A DNA stretch of 64,000 bases. Origin: Pseudophaeobacter leonis (lineage in GTDB: Bacteria > Pseudomonadota > Alphaproteobacteria > Rhodobacterales > Rhodobacteraceae). Position 1 is the stretch's first letter, and the number at the start of each line of letters is the position of its first letter. The stretch covers positions 62,001 to 126,000 of the forward strand of contig NZ_MWVJ01000001.1 of NCBI RefSeq assembly GCF_002087335.1, written 5' to 3'. Below are positions 26,972-36,996 of this stretch, in pieces. Under the pieces are notes generated by a model. It worked only from the letters and a program-made list of their open reading frames with translations, was not told the origin of the DNA and did no database searches. The translations under genes and the position numbers were made by a program.

Positions 26972-28229
26972 TCAGGCGGTCAGCTGGGTGCCTTGGGTGC
27001 CAAGGATACGGGCGCGCAGGATTTCACCCTCGGTCTGGGGCTCTGCAAATGTCACCTCGGTGAATTGTTCTGTCCGGCCCATATGTGGGTTTTCCATCAA
27101 AATATGATGGGTTTTGCCGATCTGTGCTGTGAGATGACGCGCGACCTGCTTATCGCCGGCAGCGCGCAGCTTTGCAGCCCGCTCTTTGATGAGTTTGCCA
27201 TTGACCTGACTGGGGATCTTGGCGGCCGGGGTGCCGATCCGTTTTGAGTAGGGAAAGACATGCAGCCAGGTGAGGTCGCAGTCGGAAACCAGCTTGAGCG
27301 AGTTTTCAAAATGCGCGTCCGATTCGGTTGGGAAGCCGGCGATGATATCGGCGCCGAATGTCATCTCGGGGCGCAATTTGCGGGCGTCTTCACAAAAGGC
27401 AATGGCGTCATCGCGCAAATGCCGTCGCGCCATGCGTTTGAGAATCATATCATCGCCGTGTTGCAGCGACAGGTGCAGGTGCGGCATCAGGCGTTTTTCA
27501 GTCGCGATGGCCTGCATCAGGTTTTCGTCCACCTCAATCGAGTCAATCGACGAGATCCGCAGGCGGGGCAGATCCGGCACCAGTCTGAGGATACGCATCA
27601 CCAGATCGCCCAGTTTTGGTGTCGCGGGCAAGTCAGCGCCCCAGGAGGTGAGATCAACACCTGTCAGCACCACCTCGTTATAGCCCTTATCCACCAGCCG
27701 TTTGATCTGGTCGACTACAACACCAGCCGGGACTGAGCGAGAATTGCCGCGGCCATAGGGGATGATGCAAAAGGTGCAGCGATGGTCGCAGCCGTTTTGC
27801 ACCTGTACATAAGCGCGCGAGCGGGTGCCAAAGCCGTCGATCAGATGGCCTGCGGTCTCGGTCACCGACATGATGTCGTCAACCTGCACTTTTTCGGTCT
27901 CGCCAATGAAATTAGGAGCCATGTTGGTCCAGGTTTCTGGCTGCATCTTTTCGGTGTTGCCGATCACCGTGTCGACCTCGGTCATTGCGGCAAAGGTGGC
28001 AGGTTCGGTCTGTGCGGCGCAGCCAGTGACCACGATACGGGCCTCGGGGGTTTCGCGGCGCAGGCGGCGGATTTGCTGCCGGGATTTGCGCACGGCTTCG
28101 GCGGTGACGGCGCAGGTATTCACCACCACCAGGTCCTGCAGGCCGGCCGCCTGTGAACAGCTCCTTCATGGCCTCGGTTTCATAGGCATTCAGGCGACAG
28201 CCAAGAGTGGTGAACTTTGGGGTGCTCAT
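26972..28229 (-). pseudogene. mtaB: tRNA-t6A37 methylthiotransferase MtaB, frameshifted
   Basis: Radical-SAM methylthiotransferase of the MiaB/MtaB type, about 418 codons, with one frameshift near 28150. The first frame from ATG 28229 holds 'FTTLGCRLNAYETEAMKELF' (first cluster cysteine); the second holds 'VVNTCAVTAEAVRKS', 'VTGCAAQTEP', the radical-SAM site 'NGCDHRCTFCIIPYGRG' and a TRAM-like C-terminus. All six cluster cysteines are present once the frames are joined. It adds a methylthio group to t6A37 in tRNAs decoding ANN codons. One extra base, or two missing, at 'acaggcggccggcc' explains the break. dapF ends 2 bp upstream of its start. Confidence 0.88.
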
Positions 28230-28230
28230 G

Positions 28231-29070
28231 TCAGAGGCTTTCCAGAAAAGCGCGGGTAAAGCTGCCGCTGAAGACATGCATGGTGGGGCCTGTCATCCAG
28301 ACGCCGTCGGCGCGCCAGTCAATCCACAGGCTGCCGCCATCCAGGTCGATCTGCACTTTGCGCCCCGTGAGACCCTTACGGGCTGCGGCCACGGCGGTGG
28401 CGCAGGACGACGAGCCAGAGGCCAGTGTCACGCCCACACCGCGCTCCCAGACCCGCATACGGATGTGATCGGGGCCAACAAGATGCGCCCCCTGCACATT
28501 GGTGCGTGCGGGATAAAGCGGGTGATGCTCATAGCGGGGACCAAATTCGGCCAGCGGCACCAGATCGGCATTCTCAACAAAGAAGGTGCAATGGGGATTT
28601 CCCATGCCGGTGGCAGTTGGTGCGCCCTCAACCGGCAGTTCCAGCGTGTCCATCGCCTCGGCCAGGGGGATGTCCTGCCAGTCCAGCTGTGGCTGGCCCA
28701 TGTTGACCGAGGTCAGCCCGTCGCCCGCGTCGCAGGCAAAGAGGTCGCCACGATCGGTGGAGAGGTGCAGCGCGTCCTTGCCGCTCTCGTCCCTCAGGTG
28801 GCGGGCGATACAGCGGGTCGCATTGCCACAGGCACCCGAGGTTGAGCCATCGGCATTGTAAAAGGTGAGATGCGCATCGCCTGCGCCCTGTTCGATCAGT
28901 GCAAGCTGGTCAAAACCAACGCCAAACTGGCGATGGGCGATTCCCTTGGCCAGTGCAGGGGTGATCTGCAGATCCTGTGCGCGTGCGTCGACCACGACAA
29001 AGTCGTTGCCCAGCCCGTGCATCTTCATGAAGGGGAAATGGATATGTGATTGCATGCTCATATCGGGCAT
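28231..29070 (-). CDS. dapF: Diaminopimelate epimerase
   Basis: PLP-independent racemase of about 279 residues converting LL- to meso-diaminopimelate for lysine and peptidoglycan. The two catalytic cysteines are in 'STSGACGNATRC' and 'ASGSSSCATAV'; 'MKMHGLGNDFVVVD' is the standard N-terminus. Three in-frame ATGs lie at 29070, 29061 and 29055; I take 29070 because 'agg' sits 5 nt upstream, but 29061 is nearly as likely. Directly upstream of mtaB, a pairing common in alphaproteobacteria. Confidence 0.94.
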   Translation of the reverse strand: MPDMSMQSHIHFPFMKMHGLGNDFVVVDARAQDLQITPALAKGIAHRQFGVGFDQLALIEQGAGDAHLTFYNADGSTSGACGNATRCIARHLRDESGKDALHLSTDRGDLFACDAGDGLTSVNMGQPQLDWQDIPLAEAMDTLELPVEGAPTATGMGNPHCTFFVENADLVPLAEFGPRYEHHPLYPARTNVQGAHLVGPDHIRMRVWERGVGVTLASGSSSCATAVAAARKGLTGRKVQIDLDGGSLWIDWRADGVWMTGPTMHVFSGSFTRAFLESL

Positions 29071-29256
29071 ATAGACCTGCGGTGAAAATGAATCCAGCCT
29101 GTGACGCATAAAGTTCAAAAAAGGGCTTGACCCAATACCCCGCTAACCGAAGACAGCCGCAAATCGGGACGCAGTGACTGACCGGGTCACAGCAAACGAT
29201 AGCAAAATAAGTGGTTGATCCATTTGAAAAACCCCCTTAGACCGCCACAACAAAGT

Positions 29257-29332
29257 GGGCCGTTAGCTGAGCTGGTAGAGCAACTGACTTTTAATCAGTA
29301 GGTCGATGGTTCGAACCCATCACGGCTCACCA
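29257..29332 (+). tRNA. tRNA-Lys (TTT)
   Basis: 76-nt cloverleaf with encoded CCA. Acceptor GGGCCGT/ACGGCTC, anticodon arm ACTGA-CTTTTAA-TCAGT (anticodon TTT at 29290-29292), T arm with GGTTCGAACCC. The D stem is GCTG/GAGC, leaving a G13-G22 mismatch at 29269 where most relatives have C13. Single gene between dapF and the exonuclease. Confidence 0.96.
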
Positions 29333-29478
29333 CTTGTCCAATAGGGCAGGTGGTGTCTCACTTTCCGGGGCAGATGTTTTCAATATCAACCCGAAACCGA
29401 TTTGAGAATCACTGCGTTTGCGCGCCTGCGAGACTGCAGGCCGTGCGCCGGGCCGCGCCCTTATCCATTTTCGCGCCC

Positions 29479-30141
29479 TTATCCGTTTTGCAGCATGAAG
29501 GGGAGATTCAGTTGCGCCTTGCTACCGGTCTGGGCCAGCTGGGAAAACTGACGACCAAGGCGCTGTTCCGCCTGTAGCACGACCTGTGCGGCGGCGCGGG
29601 CATCTTCGCCGGCGTCATGGTGGGTGAACTCAAGCCCCAGCTCACGTTTCAGATTGGCGAGCCCATGGCCACCATTGCCCTTGAACTCTGGCCAGGCGGT
29701 TCTGGCGATCTTGACGCTGTCGCTCCAACTCAGATCAGGGGGCGCAAGGCGATAGCAGCGGCAGGCGGCCGCTATGGCGGATTTGTCAAAATTGCTGTGC
29801 TGCACCAGATGGTGAATATCCAGCAGCGGCAAAAGCTGCGCCCAGGCCTCGGGGAAGGTCGGCGCATCCTATACGGTTTCGGGACCAATGCCATGCAGCT
29901 CAATATTGAAGCGGTCAAAGCGGTGCTCGGGGTTCACATAGGTGGCAAAGCTCTCGATCCGGTTGTCTGAATGCACGCAGGCGAGGCCGATCTGGCAAAT
30001 GCTGGCGGCATCTTTGCAGGCGGTCTCAACATCCAGCGCAATAAAGCGAAAAGGGCCCAAGGGGAGGGATGCAGGGCGGATGTCCTGTGCCAGATCCTTT
30101 TCCGTGTCAGGCCGGGTAGGGACGGATTTTGCGTGCGGCAT
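29479..30141 (-). pseudogene. DnaQ-like 3'-5' exonuclease with in-frame TAG
   Basis: About 220 codons of a DEDDh exonuclease interrupted by TAG at 29869-29871. Before the stop: 'FRFIALDVETACKDAASI' (ExoI, Asp and Glu) and 'GIGPETV'; after it, same frame: 'DAPTFPEAW', 'LVQHSNFDKSA' (ExoII) and 'HHDAGEDARAAAQVV' (ExoIII with the histidine and aspartate). A CAG or similar codon probably stood at the stop. It could proofread or trim DNA or RNA; the family is broad. Followed by tRNA-Lys on the other strand. Confidence 0.82.
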
Positions 30142-30430
30142 TTGGGTCCTTATCTTCCAGTATTATTCCAGTAGTTGTCGCGCCTTGGCGATCGTGCCGA
30201 TTGTTGGTCTGTGACCCTTGAGCAATGCATCCTTCCTATGGTGTTTTACGACAAAAGGAAAATCCCCCGGTCTTTGGCCTGTCTTGCAGAGGTGCTGCGT
30301 CGGCTGTGCCGGCAATCCGGTGGCTCAGAGCTAATTCATGCCGAAACGTCATGTATTTGGCCGTTAAACTCATTGGAATTCATGACTGTTCTCCCTGATA
30401 AAGGGGGCAGAACAGTCGAAGGGATAGCCA

Positions 30431-32636
30431 ATGGACCGCGCTCAGATCGTGCATCAGAACTTTTTGGACCGGGTTGCTGCTGGCGCTTTGCCGCCGAAGG
30501 GGGCCGCAGCGGGGGCAGGAGAGAAGGCAGGGCTGGCGCCAGAAACCGCAGTGGCCATCTACCGCGCACAGGTCTTGAGCCGGGCGCTGGATATCACCAG
30601 CCGGGCGATGCAAAAGGCGGGGCAGGGGTTTTACACGATTGGCTCGTCCGGGCATGAGGGCATGGCGGCGGTTGCCCGCGCGCTGCGGCCTGACGATATG
30701 GCCTTTTTGCACTACCGCGATGCCGCGTTTCAGATTGCCCGCGCCGATCAGGTGCCGGGCCAACGCATCGCCTGGGACATGTTGCTGTCCTTTGCCTGTT
30801 CCAGCGAGGACCCAACCTCGGGGGGGCGTCACAAGGTGCTGGGCTCGAAGGCCCTGATGATCCCGCCGCAGACCTCGACCATAGCCAGCCACCTGCCCAA
30901 GGCCGTGGGAGCGGCCTATTCCATCGGCGCCGCCAAACGGCATGCGCCTGAGCACCGGATTTTGCCGCACGACGGCATTGTCATGTGCTCTTTTGGCGAT
31001 GCTTCGGCGAATCATTCCACAGCCCAGGGCGCGATCAACACAGCGGCCTGGACATCAGTGCAATCCATCCCTTTGCCGCTGCTGTTTGTCTGCGAAGACA
31101 ACGGCATCGGCATCTCGACCAAAACCCCCAAGGGCTGGATCGAGACCTCGATGAGCGCGCGCCCCGGTATCAAGTATTTCAAGACGGATGGGCTGGATCT
31201 TTATCAGGCGCATGCGGTGGCACAGGAGGCGGCTGACTATGTGCGCCGTCGCCGGAAACCAGCCTTTTTGCATCTGCGCACCGTGCGGCTTTATGGTCAT
31301 GCCGGAGCGGACGTGCCGACAACCTATCTGTCCAAATCAGAGGTCGAGGCGGATGAGGCTAATGATCCGCTGCTGCATTCGGTGCGGCTGCTGCAAGAGG
31401 CGGCGGCGCTGAGCCCCGCAGGCGGCTCTGAAGATCTATACCGAGACCTGTGCCCGCGTGGAGAGGATCCGCGCCGAGGTGGTGACGCGCCCGCATCTCA
31501 AATCCGGTGCCGAGGTGGCGGCCAGCCTGATCCCGCCAACGCGCGCCTGTAAGCCCAGCAATGGCCCCAGTGATGAGACCCGCGCCGAGACCTTTGGCGG
31601 CGATATGCGGGCTATGCAGGAGCCGCAGCCGTGACATCGGCTGATCAACTGGGCTCTTACGGATCTGATGCTGCAGCATGGCGAGATCGTCATGATGGGC
31701 GAAGACGTCGGCCGCAAGGGCGGCGTCTATGGCGTGACACAGAAACTGCATCAGCGGTTTGGCTCGGACCGGATGATCGACACCCTGCTGGATGAGCAAT
31801 CAATTCTGGGGCTGGCCATTGGGATGGGGCACAACGGTTTTGTGCCGATGCCTGAAATCCAGTTCCTGGCCTATCTGCACAATGCTGAGGACCAGCTGCG
31901 TGGTGAGGCCGCGACGCTGCCGTTTTTCTCCAATGGTCAGTTTACCAATCCAATGGTGCTGCGCATTGCCGGGCTTGGCTACCAAAAGGGCTTTGGTGGC
32001 CATTTCCACAATGACAACTCGCTGGCGGTGCTGCGCGACATTCCGGGGATTGTGATTGCCTGCCCCTCGGATGGGGCAGAGGCGGCAATGATGCTGCGCG
32101 AGGCAGTGCGTCTGGCGCGCGAAGAGCAGCGGGTGGGGGTCTTTGTGGAACCTATCGCACTTTATCCGATGCGCGATCTGCATGGCGAGAAGGATGGTGG
32201 CTGGATGCGGCACTATCCGGCGCCGGACCAGAGTATTGCGCTGGGAGAGGTCGGCCAGCATGGGGCGGGCGAAGACCTCGCTATCGTGACCTATGGCAAT
32301 GGGCGCTATCTGTCGGCGCAGGCGCAGCCCGAACTGGAAGCGCGCGGCATCACATCCCGCATTGTTGATCTGCGTTGGCTGGCGCCCCTGCCGGCCGAGG
32401 CGCTGATTGCGGCGACCAGGGGCTGCAAAAACGTGCTGATCGTCGATGAATGCCGCACCACTGGCAGCCAGTCCGAGGCGCTGATGGCGCTGTTTGCTGA
32501 ACAAAGCGACATCGCGACAGCGCGGATTGCTGCCGAAGATTGCTTTATTGCCACGGGGCCTGCCTATGCCGCGACCCTGCCGTCGAAAGACAGCATTCTT
32601 GCCGCAGCCCTTGATTTGGTCGGAGAGAACGCATGA
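30431..32636 (+). pseudogene. Fused 2-oxoacid dehydrogenase E1 alpha/beta, frameshift and TGA
   Basis: One long thiamine-diphosphate enzyme made of an E1 alpha part (30431 to about 31500: 'GSSGHEGMAAVARAL', 'FGDASANHSTAQGAINTAA', 'EDNGIGISTKTP') and an E1 beta part (about 31635-32636: 'GEDVGRKGGVYGVTQKL', 'CRTTGSQSEALMAL'). Alpha and beta are not separated by a start codon with a ribosome site. Two lesions: an extra base near 31421 ('SPA' then 'ALKIYTETCARVERI') and an in-frame TGA at 31632-31634. Repaired length is about 734 residues, matching fused E1 proteins known to me from roseobacters. Substrate (pyruvate or branched-chain 2-oxo acids) is not clear; no E2 or E3 is nearby. The next gene overlaps by 4 bp. 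Confidence 0.82.
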
Positions 32637-33670
32637 GCCGCACAGCCGTTTTGATCTGTCCCGGCCGGGGCACCTATAACAAGCCAGAGCTTGGCTATTT
32701 GCATCGCCATCATGCCGATAAGGCGGCTTTGTTTGCCGATTTCGACGCAACCCGGGCCGCGCAGGGGCAGGAAGAGGTGACAGCCCTGGATGGTGCGACG
32801 CGCTATTCAGTGTCGAAATACGGGCGCGGCGATGTGGCCTCGCCGCTGATCTACGCTTCTGCTTTGGCGGATGTGCAATCGCTGACCGAGGATATCGAGG
32901 TGGTTGCGGTCACCGGGAATTCAATGGGCTGGTATATCGCGCTGGCCGCGGCAGGCGCGCTTGCGCCGCAGCAGGGGTTTGAGCTGGTCAATACCATGGG
33001 CACGCTGATGCAGCAGCATCTGATTGGCGGCCAGCTGGTATATCCTTTCATGGGCGCGGACTGGCAGAACGACCGGGCGCGCCGGGCAGAGCTGTTGCAG
33101 CTGGTGGCCGAGATCAATGAGCGCGCGGATCATATGCTGGCACTGTCGATTGAGCTGGGGGGGATGCTGGTACTGGCGGGCGACGCGGCAGGACTTGCGG
33201 CCTTTGAGGCGGCGGTGCCGGTGTTGGGCGGGCGGTTTCCGATGCGACTGGCCAATCATGCAGGGTTTCATACTGCCTTGCAGGCGCCGGTTGCTGCCGA
33301 GGGCCGCAGGCGCCTGCAGGCTATGATGCTGGCCCAGCCAGAGGTGCCGCTGGTGGATGGGCGTGGTGCAATTTGGCAGCCGGGGGCCACAGACCTGCGA
33401 GCGCTGTGGGGTTATACCCTGGGTCATCAGGTGGTTGAGCCCTATGATTTTACCCGCGCGGTGCAAACAGCTGCGGCGGAGTTCGCGCCTGATCTGTTTA
33501 TTGTCACGGGTCCAGGCTCCACGCTGGGCGGCGCTGTGGCGCAGTCGCTGGTGCATCGGGGGTGGCAGGGAATGCGTGGCAAGGCGGATTTCAAGGCCAG
33601 ACAGGAGAGCGATCCGCTGGTGATCTCAATGGGGGATGCGCATCAACGTGCGCTTGTTACAGGCAGATAG
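32633..33670 (+). CDS. ACP S-malonyltransferase-like acyltransferase
   Basis: Protein of 345 residues related to FabD. The nucleophile elbow is 'VTGNSMGWYIALAAAGAL' (residues 88-105; Ser93), in place of the common GHSxGE, and the second catalytic residue is probably His in 'NHAGFHTALQAPVA'. The N-terminal 'LICPGRGTYNKPELG' replaces FabD's FPGQGSQ. Divergence at the arginine that selects malonyl groups makes the substrate uncertain. It overlaps the fused E1 gene by 4 bp, so the two act together, perhaps supplying or loading an unusual acyl unit. That pairing is the best clue to function. Confidence 0.75.
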   Translation: MSRTAVLICPGRGTYNKPELGYLHRHHADKAALFADFDATRAAQGQEEVTALDGATRYSVSKYGRGDVASPLIYASALADVQSLTEDIEVVAVTGNSMGWYIALAAAGALAPQQGFELVNTMGTLMQQHLIGGQLVYPFMGADWQNDRARRAELLQLVAEINERADHMLALSIELGGMLVLAGDAAGLAAFEAAVPVLGGRFPMRLANHAGFHTALQAPVAAEGRRRLQAMMLAQPEVPLVDGRGAIWQPGATDLRALWGYTLGHQVVEPYDFTRAVQTAAAEFAPDLFIVTGPGSTLGGAVAQSLVHRGWQGMRGKADFKARQESDPLVISMGDAHQRALVTGR

Positions 33671-33807
33671 ATCTGCACTGCGAGGTGGCGCCTTGAGGCG
33701 GTGCTATGAGGTGGCGCTGCGTGGTTGGGCTGTGCCCGCAAAAAAGGGGGGGCTCCCGCGTCCAGCCTGTGTTTTGCAGGCCAAAAAACAAGCTGATCTT
33801 GGGCCCG

Positions 33808-33830
33808 GCGCCGCCCGTGCCGGGCGGCGC
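33808..33830. repeat. Very GC-rich hairpin between convergent genes
   Basis: GCGCCGCCC, 5-nt loop, GGGCGGCGC. It lies between the stops of the malonyltransferase-like gene (33670) and the cyclase (33857) in a stretch that is almost all G and C. No T-run. Confidence 0.6.
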
Positions 33831-33856
33831 GCCCGCGCGCCCGGCCGTGCGTGGTG

Positions 33857-35520
33857 CTATTTGGCCATTGATTTGGGCGCAGGAGGGGGGCCCTTCAATT
33901 CGGGCCGTGGCTGCACCGGAGGGGCGGTGAGAAAAGGGGCCACGGCGTAGCTTTCTACCGGTTGGCTGACGTTGTGCAACTTTAGCGCGCCAAGACCGGT
34001 AGAGGTTTGGCAGGACTCTGGCAGGGAATTCTGACTCACCACGATCTGATGTCCCAGCGTTTTGCCATAATCCCCAAGGCGGGCGGCGATATTGGCAGCC
34101 TGGCCAATAACTGTGAAATCCAGCCGCTCACGCGAGCCGACATTGCCATAGATCACGGTGCCGTAGGCAATGCCACTGGCACACTCCAGATAGGGGAGCG
34201 CGTTTTCTGCGGCAACCTGAGCCAGTGCCGGGACAATGCTGCGGGCGGATTTCAGCGCCTGGGTACGGGCCTGTTCGGGATCGTCGCCGGCAGGAAACAC
34301 CGCCAGACCGCATCGCCGATGAATTTCAGCACCTCACCGCCATTGTCATGCACAATTGTCGAGGCCGTCTCGAAAAAGCCATTCAGCAGTTTGATATAGT
34401 CGCGCCGCCCCAGTTGTTCCTCTAGCAAGGTAGAGCCGCGCAGGTCGCAAAACATAATGGCGGCGTCGATCTCATCGCCTTCGCCACGGCGGATCTTGCC
34501 GCCCAGAACCCGCGCTCCGGTGCGTTTGCCAACATAGGTTTCCAGCAGCGATTGCGCATTCTCGCGCTGCATAAAGACCTCGTAGTAGCGCGCAATCACC
34601 GCTGAACATTCAAAGATCAAACCCAGATTGGCAGTGGTGAAGCCGTCGGGGTGGTCCGAGGCCACAGTAAGCACATTGATCCGCCCGTCAGAGAAGGGCA
34701 GCGGCATAGCGACATAATCGGTGGCTCCAGCGGCGCGCAGGTCGCTTAGGATCGGGAAGGCATCATCAGATGCGTCCTGATCGATGCGATGGCGCACGCC
34801 GCCAAGACCCTTGGAGACATGGCGCAGCGGGCTGGCATTATAGGCGGGGTGCTCATAAATCTCATAGCTGGGCGTATAGAGGGAGACCTCATTGGTCGCT
34901 TTCTCCCAGATGAAATTCTTGCCGGCGATTTGTGGATGCAGTGACCAGGCCAGCACCGAAAGCCGCGACAGAGAGACACCCTGTTCCAACAGCTTTTGTG
35001 AAAAGGCCCTGGTGAAATCTGCAGGCGTGGGGATAAAGGCGGCCTCGCGCAGCAGCCAGTCGACCAGAGCGCCGGAGATATTGCCGTATTCGGGAGGCTC
35101 CAGCCGGTTGAGCCCCAGATCGAACTCAGTCTCGCTATCTGGCACAAAGCCGACATAGCCTGCGATCTGGGCGGCCTCGGGTTGGGTGGTCTCATAGACC
35201 CAGGCGCCATTGCCGATCCGGCCGTCTGCGAGTTTGAGGTCGTGATAGCAGGCGGTGCCTTTGAAGGGGCAAAAGGTTTGCAGCCCCACCTTTTGCGACA
35301 GATCAACCATCAGATCAGACCGCGGAAAATAGATGGTCGGCGCCATGCGGGTTTCATACATCACCCGTGCGCGGCTACTTTTGGCCAGCAGCATGCCGTT
35401 ACGCCGCACCTCGACCTCGCCGCGCAGGGGTTCGACCAGAATGCCATAGCCCTGATTGGCCAGCCCCGTTTTCTGTGGTCGGCCAGAGGTCTGCGGCTGA
35501 GAGGGGGCGTGCACATTCAT
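33857..35520 (-). pseudogene. DUF427-class III adenylate/guanylate cyclase fusion, frameshifted
   Basis: About 555 codons with one frameshift near 34307. Order: a DUF427-like domain (about residues 45-130; 'ETRMAPTIYFPRSDLMV', 'FCPFKGTACYHDL', 'GAWVYETTQPEAAQIAGYV'), a GAF-like middle (about 150-345; 'LRAAGATDYVAMPLPFSDG') and a class III cyclase catalytic domain with metal aspartates in 'MFCDLRGSTLLEE' and 'LKFIGDAV', then after the shift 'GIAYGTVIYGNVGS' and 'VIGQAANIAARLGDY'. One missing base restores the usual 'GDAVLAVFPAG'. Cytoplasmic, no membrane segment. Likely makes cAMP or cGMP in response to a ligand of the N-terminal domains. Ends 'PELKGPPPAPKSMAK', a proline-rich tail. Confidence 0.8.
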
Positions 35521-35828
35521 CGGGTCTGTCCTTCTGACCCCCGCTGTCGGGGTGTCCTGTTGCGTAGCCTAGGGCAAATCCCTGCGCCCCAGGGCCGCGT
35601 CCACGGGGGGAGGCTGGCCTATATGTGGGGCGCTTGTCATGAATATCCAGTGGCTGGAAGGATCATCCCTGCACAGTCCCTGTGCTCGCTTGCGTTTCAC
35701 CCGTGTTCCAACGTGCAAAGAGCAGGGTCTCGCGTAAATGTGATCCATCGCAGCCCCTTTTCAGCCCCCTCTCAGGCCAACTCTTTGTCGTCACTGATGG
35801 GCCAAGGGGGGCGCCGGGCAGCCGGAGG
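35521..35828. other. 308-bp intergenic stretch without a recognisable gene
   Basis: Between the cyclase start (35520) and the stop of the winged-helix membrane protein (35829), both on the minus strand, so it must hold the cyclase promoter. A small hairpin (GACCCCC / GGGGTGTC, around 35536-35556) is the only structure I see; no RNA gene or repeat was recognised. Confidence 0.6.
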
Positions 35829-36530
35829 TCAGATCATTCGGATGACATCCTTGCTGATGGCCAGAACATAGCCACGCTTGGCGATGTTTTTGACCAAAAG
35901 CTCGCTCACCATCTGATTGCCCAGCGTGTCGCGCAGGCGTTTGATCCTGGTGGCGCCTGCAGCCTCTTCGCAATCGCTGCTGTGCCGGCCGAAAATCACC
36001 GCCTCAATCTCGGCGCCAGACAGCACATCGTCATCCATACGCGCCTCGGCCAGCGCCGAGATTGACTCCATCGCTGCCGGAGTGAGCCTGAAGCCCATGT
36101 TGTTGAGGTAGACGGTATGTTCCTCGCGGCTGATCAGCAGTTCGGTCACCTGAATGCCGGAGCGTTCGATCTGGGCCATGCGACGGTTGAGCATCAGCAG
36201 CATGGCGAGAACCACCAGAGCCACGATCATCATGGCAGTGGCAAAGACCAGCAGCACAAAGATCACACCCCGGTAGCTGGCCAGTGTGTCGGCAAAGGCG
36301 GTGCCGGACTGGGCCAGAATCTCCAGCAGCCTGATCTCGGCCTGGCTTGTCAGGTCGTTTTCCACAAAGAGCTGTTCGACCCGGGCATTAAAGGCATTGG
36401 CATCGGGCAGGGTCAGCAGCAACACGGTGCCGGCAATGGCGAGAAGTGCGCCGATAAAGGCGATACCAAAGGCGATGATGCGGCTACCAGCAGTGCGGGC
36501 CTCAGAAACGGAGATAGTAGGGTCCGGCAT
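35829..36530 (-). CDS. Membrane-anchored protein with C-terminal winged helix
   Basis: Protein of 233 residues. TM1 about 17-39 ('IIAFGIAFIGALLAIAGTV'), an extracytoplasmic loop of about 45 residues, TM2 about 88-112 ('GVIFVLLVFATAMMIVALVV'), then a cytoplasmic part whose end ('TRIKRLRDTLG', 'VKNIAKRGYVLAIS') resembles the recognition helix and wing of OmpR-type DNA-binding domains. If so it is a one-component membrane regulator, with the DNA-binding domain at the C-terminus rather than the N-terminus as in ToxR and CadC. It starts inside the end of the secreted-protein gene (29-bp overlap), so the two are co-translated. Family not recognised by name; DNA binding is inference. Confidence 0.68.
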   Translation of the reverse strand: MPDPTISVSEARTAGSRIIAFGIAFIGALLAIAGTVLLLTLPDANAFNARVEQLFVENDLTSQAEIRLLEILAQSGTAFADTLASYRGVIFVLLVFATAMMIVALVVLAMLLMLNRRMAQIERSGIQVTELLISREEHTVYLNNMGFRLTPAAMESISALAEARMDDDVLSGAEIEAVIFGRHSSDCEEAAGATRIKRLRDTLGNQMVSELLVKNIAKRGYVLAISKDVIRMI

Positions 36531-36795
36531 TGGCCTTCCTTTGCTGCAGGCCTTCGGGGCCAAAAACCGCCATCACGTTCAACAGCGTCCAGCCAGCGGG
36601 CGCGATCCGGGACTGGATCTCTGCCTTGGCGGCGGCCTTTTTGCAGGCGCCGCTGATCTGGATCACCCCGTAGTGCAGTTTCAGGGGATTGTTCTGCTTG
36701 GCCTTGTAGTCGGCATAGCACTCGGCGGCCTGCGCCGGGGCACTCAGCACCAGCAGGGCCGTGCATAACAACGGTATGGCAAGGGAATGTTTCAT
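36502..36795 (-). CDS. Small secreted protein, unknown function
   Basis: 97 residues with a clear signal peptide (residues 1-23, cleavage 'AQA|AECYADY') and two cysteines in the mature part ('AECYADYK' and 'ISGACKKAAAK') likely to form a disulfide. The mature domain of about 74 residues is basic with 'APAGWTLLNVMAVFGPEGL'. Family not recognised. It overlaps the downstream winged-helix membrane gene by 29 bp, suggesting that it is a periplasmic partner or ligand of that protein. Divergent from the His-rich secreted gene at 36997. Confidence 0.65.
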   Translation of the reverse strand: MKHSLAIPLLCTALLVLSAPAQAAECYADYKAKQNNPLKLHYGVIQISGACKKAAAKAEIQSRIAPAGWTLLNVMAVFGPEGLQQRKANAGPYYLRF

Positions 36796-36996
36796 GACCT
36801 TACCCTGCGCTTCATCGGGCTGATATTCAATAACAACGCAGGTTTGAGGCGGCGGTTATTCGATAGCAGGGCGCTGATATTGCCTGTCTTGAGGGGGCCG
36901 GGCCAGGTGAGGTCACAGGCTTTGATGCGGTGGATGATTTGCTGTGCACTGCGATCAATAAGGCCGGGACAACAACAGATTTGGAAAGGTTCCGAC

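Noticed and set aside
31632-31634. In-frame TGA in the fused E1 as a selenocysteine codon, given a SelW-like gene in the window
   Set aside because: No SECIS-like stem follows, the position is in a linker without a redox role, the SelW-like protein itself uses Cys, and a frameshift lies 200 bp upstream in the same gene.
33636-33950. A 104-codon + strand frame after the malonyltransferase-like gene
   Set aside because: Arg/Gly/Ala-rich translation of a GC-rich hairpin region, overlapping the previous gene and the cyclase 3' end, with no homology-like features.
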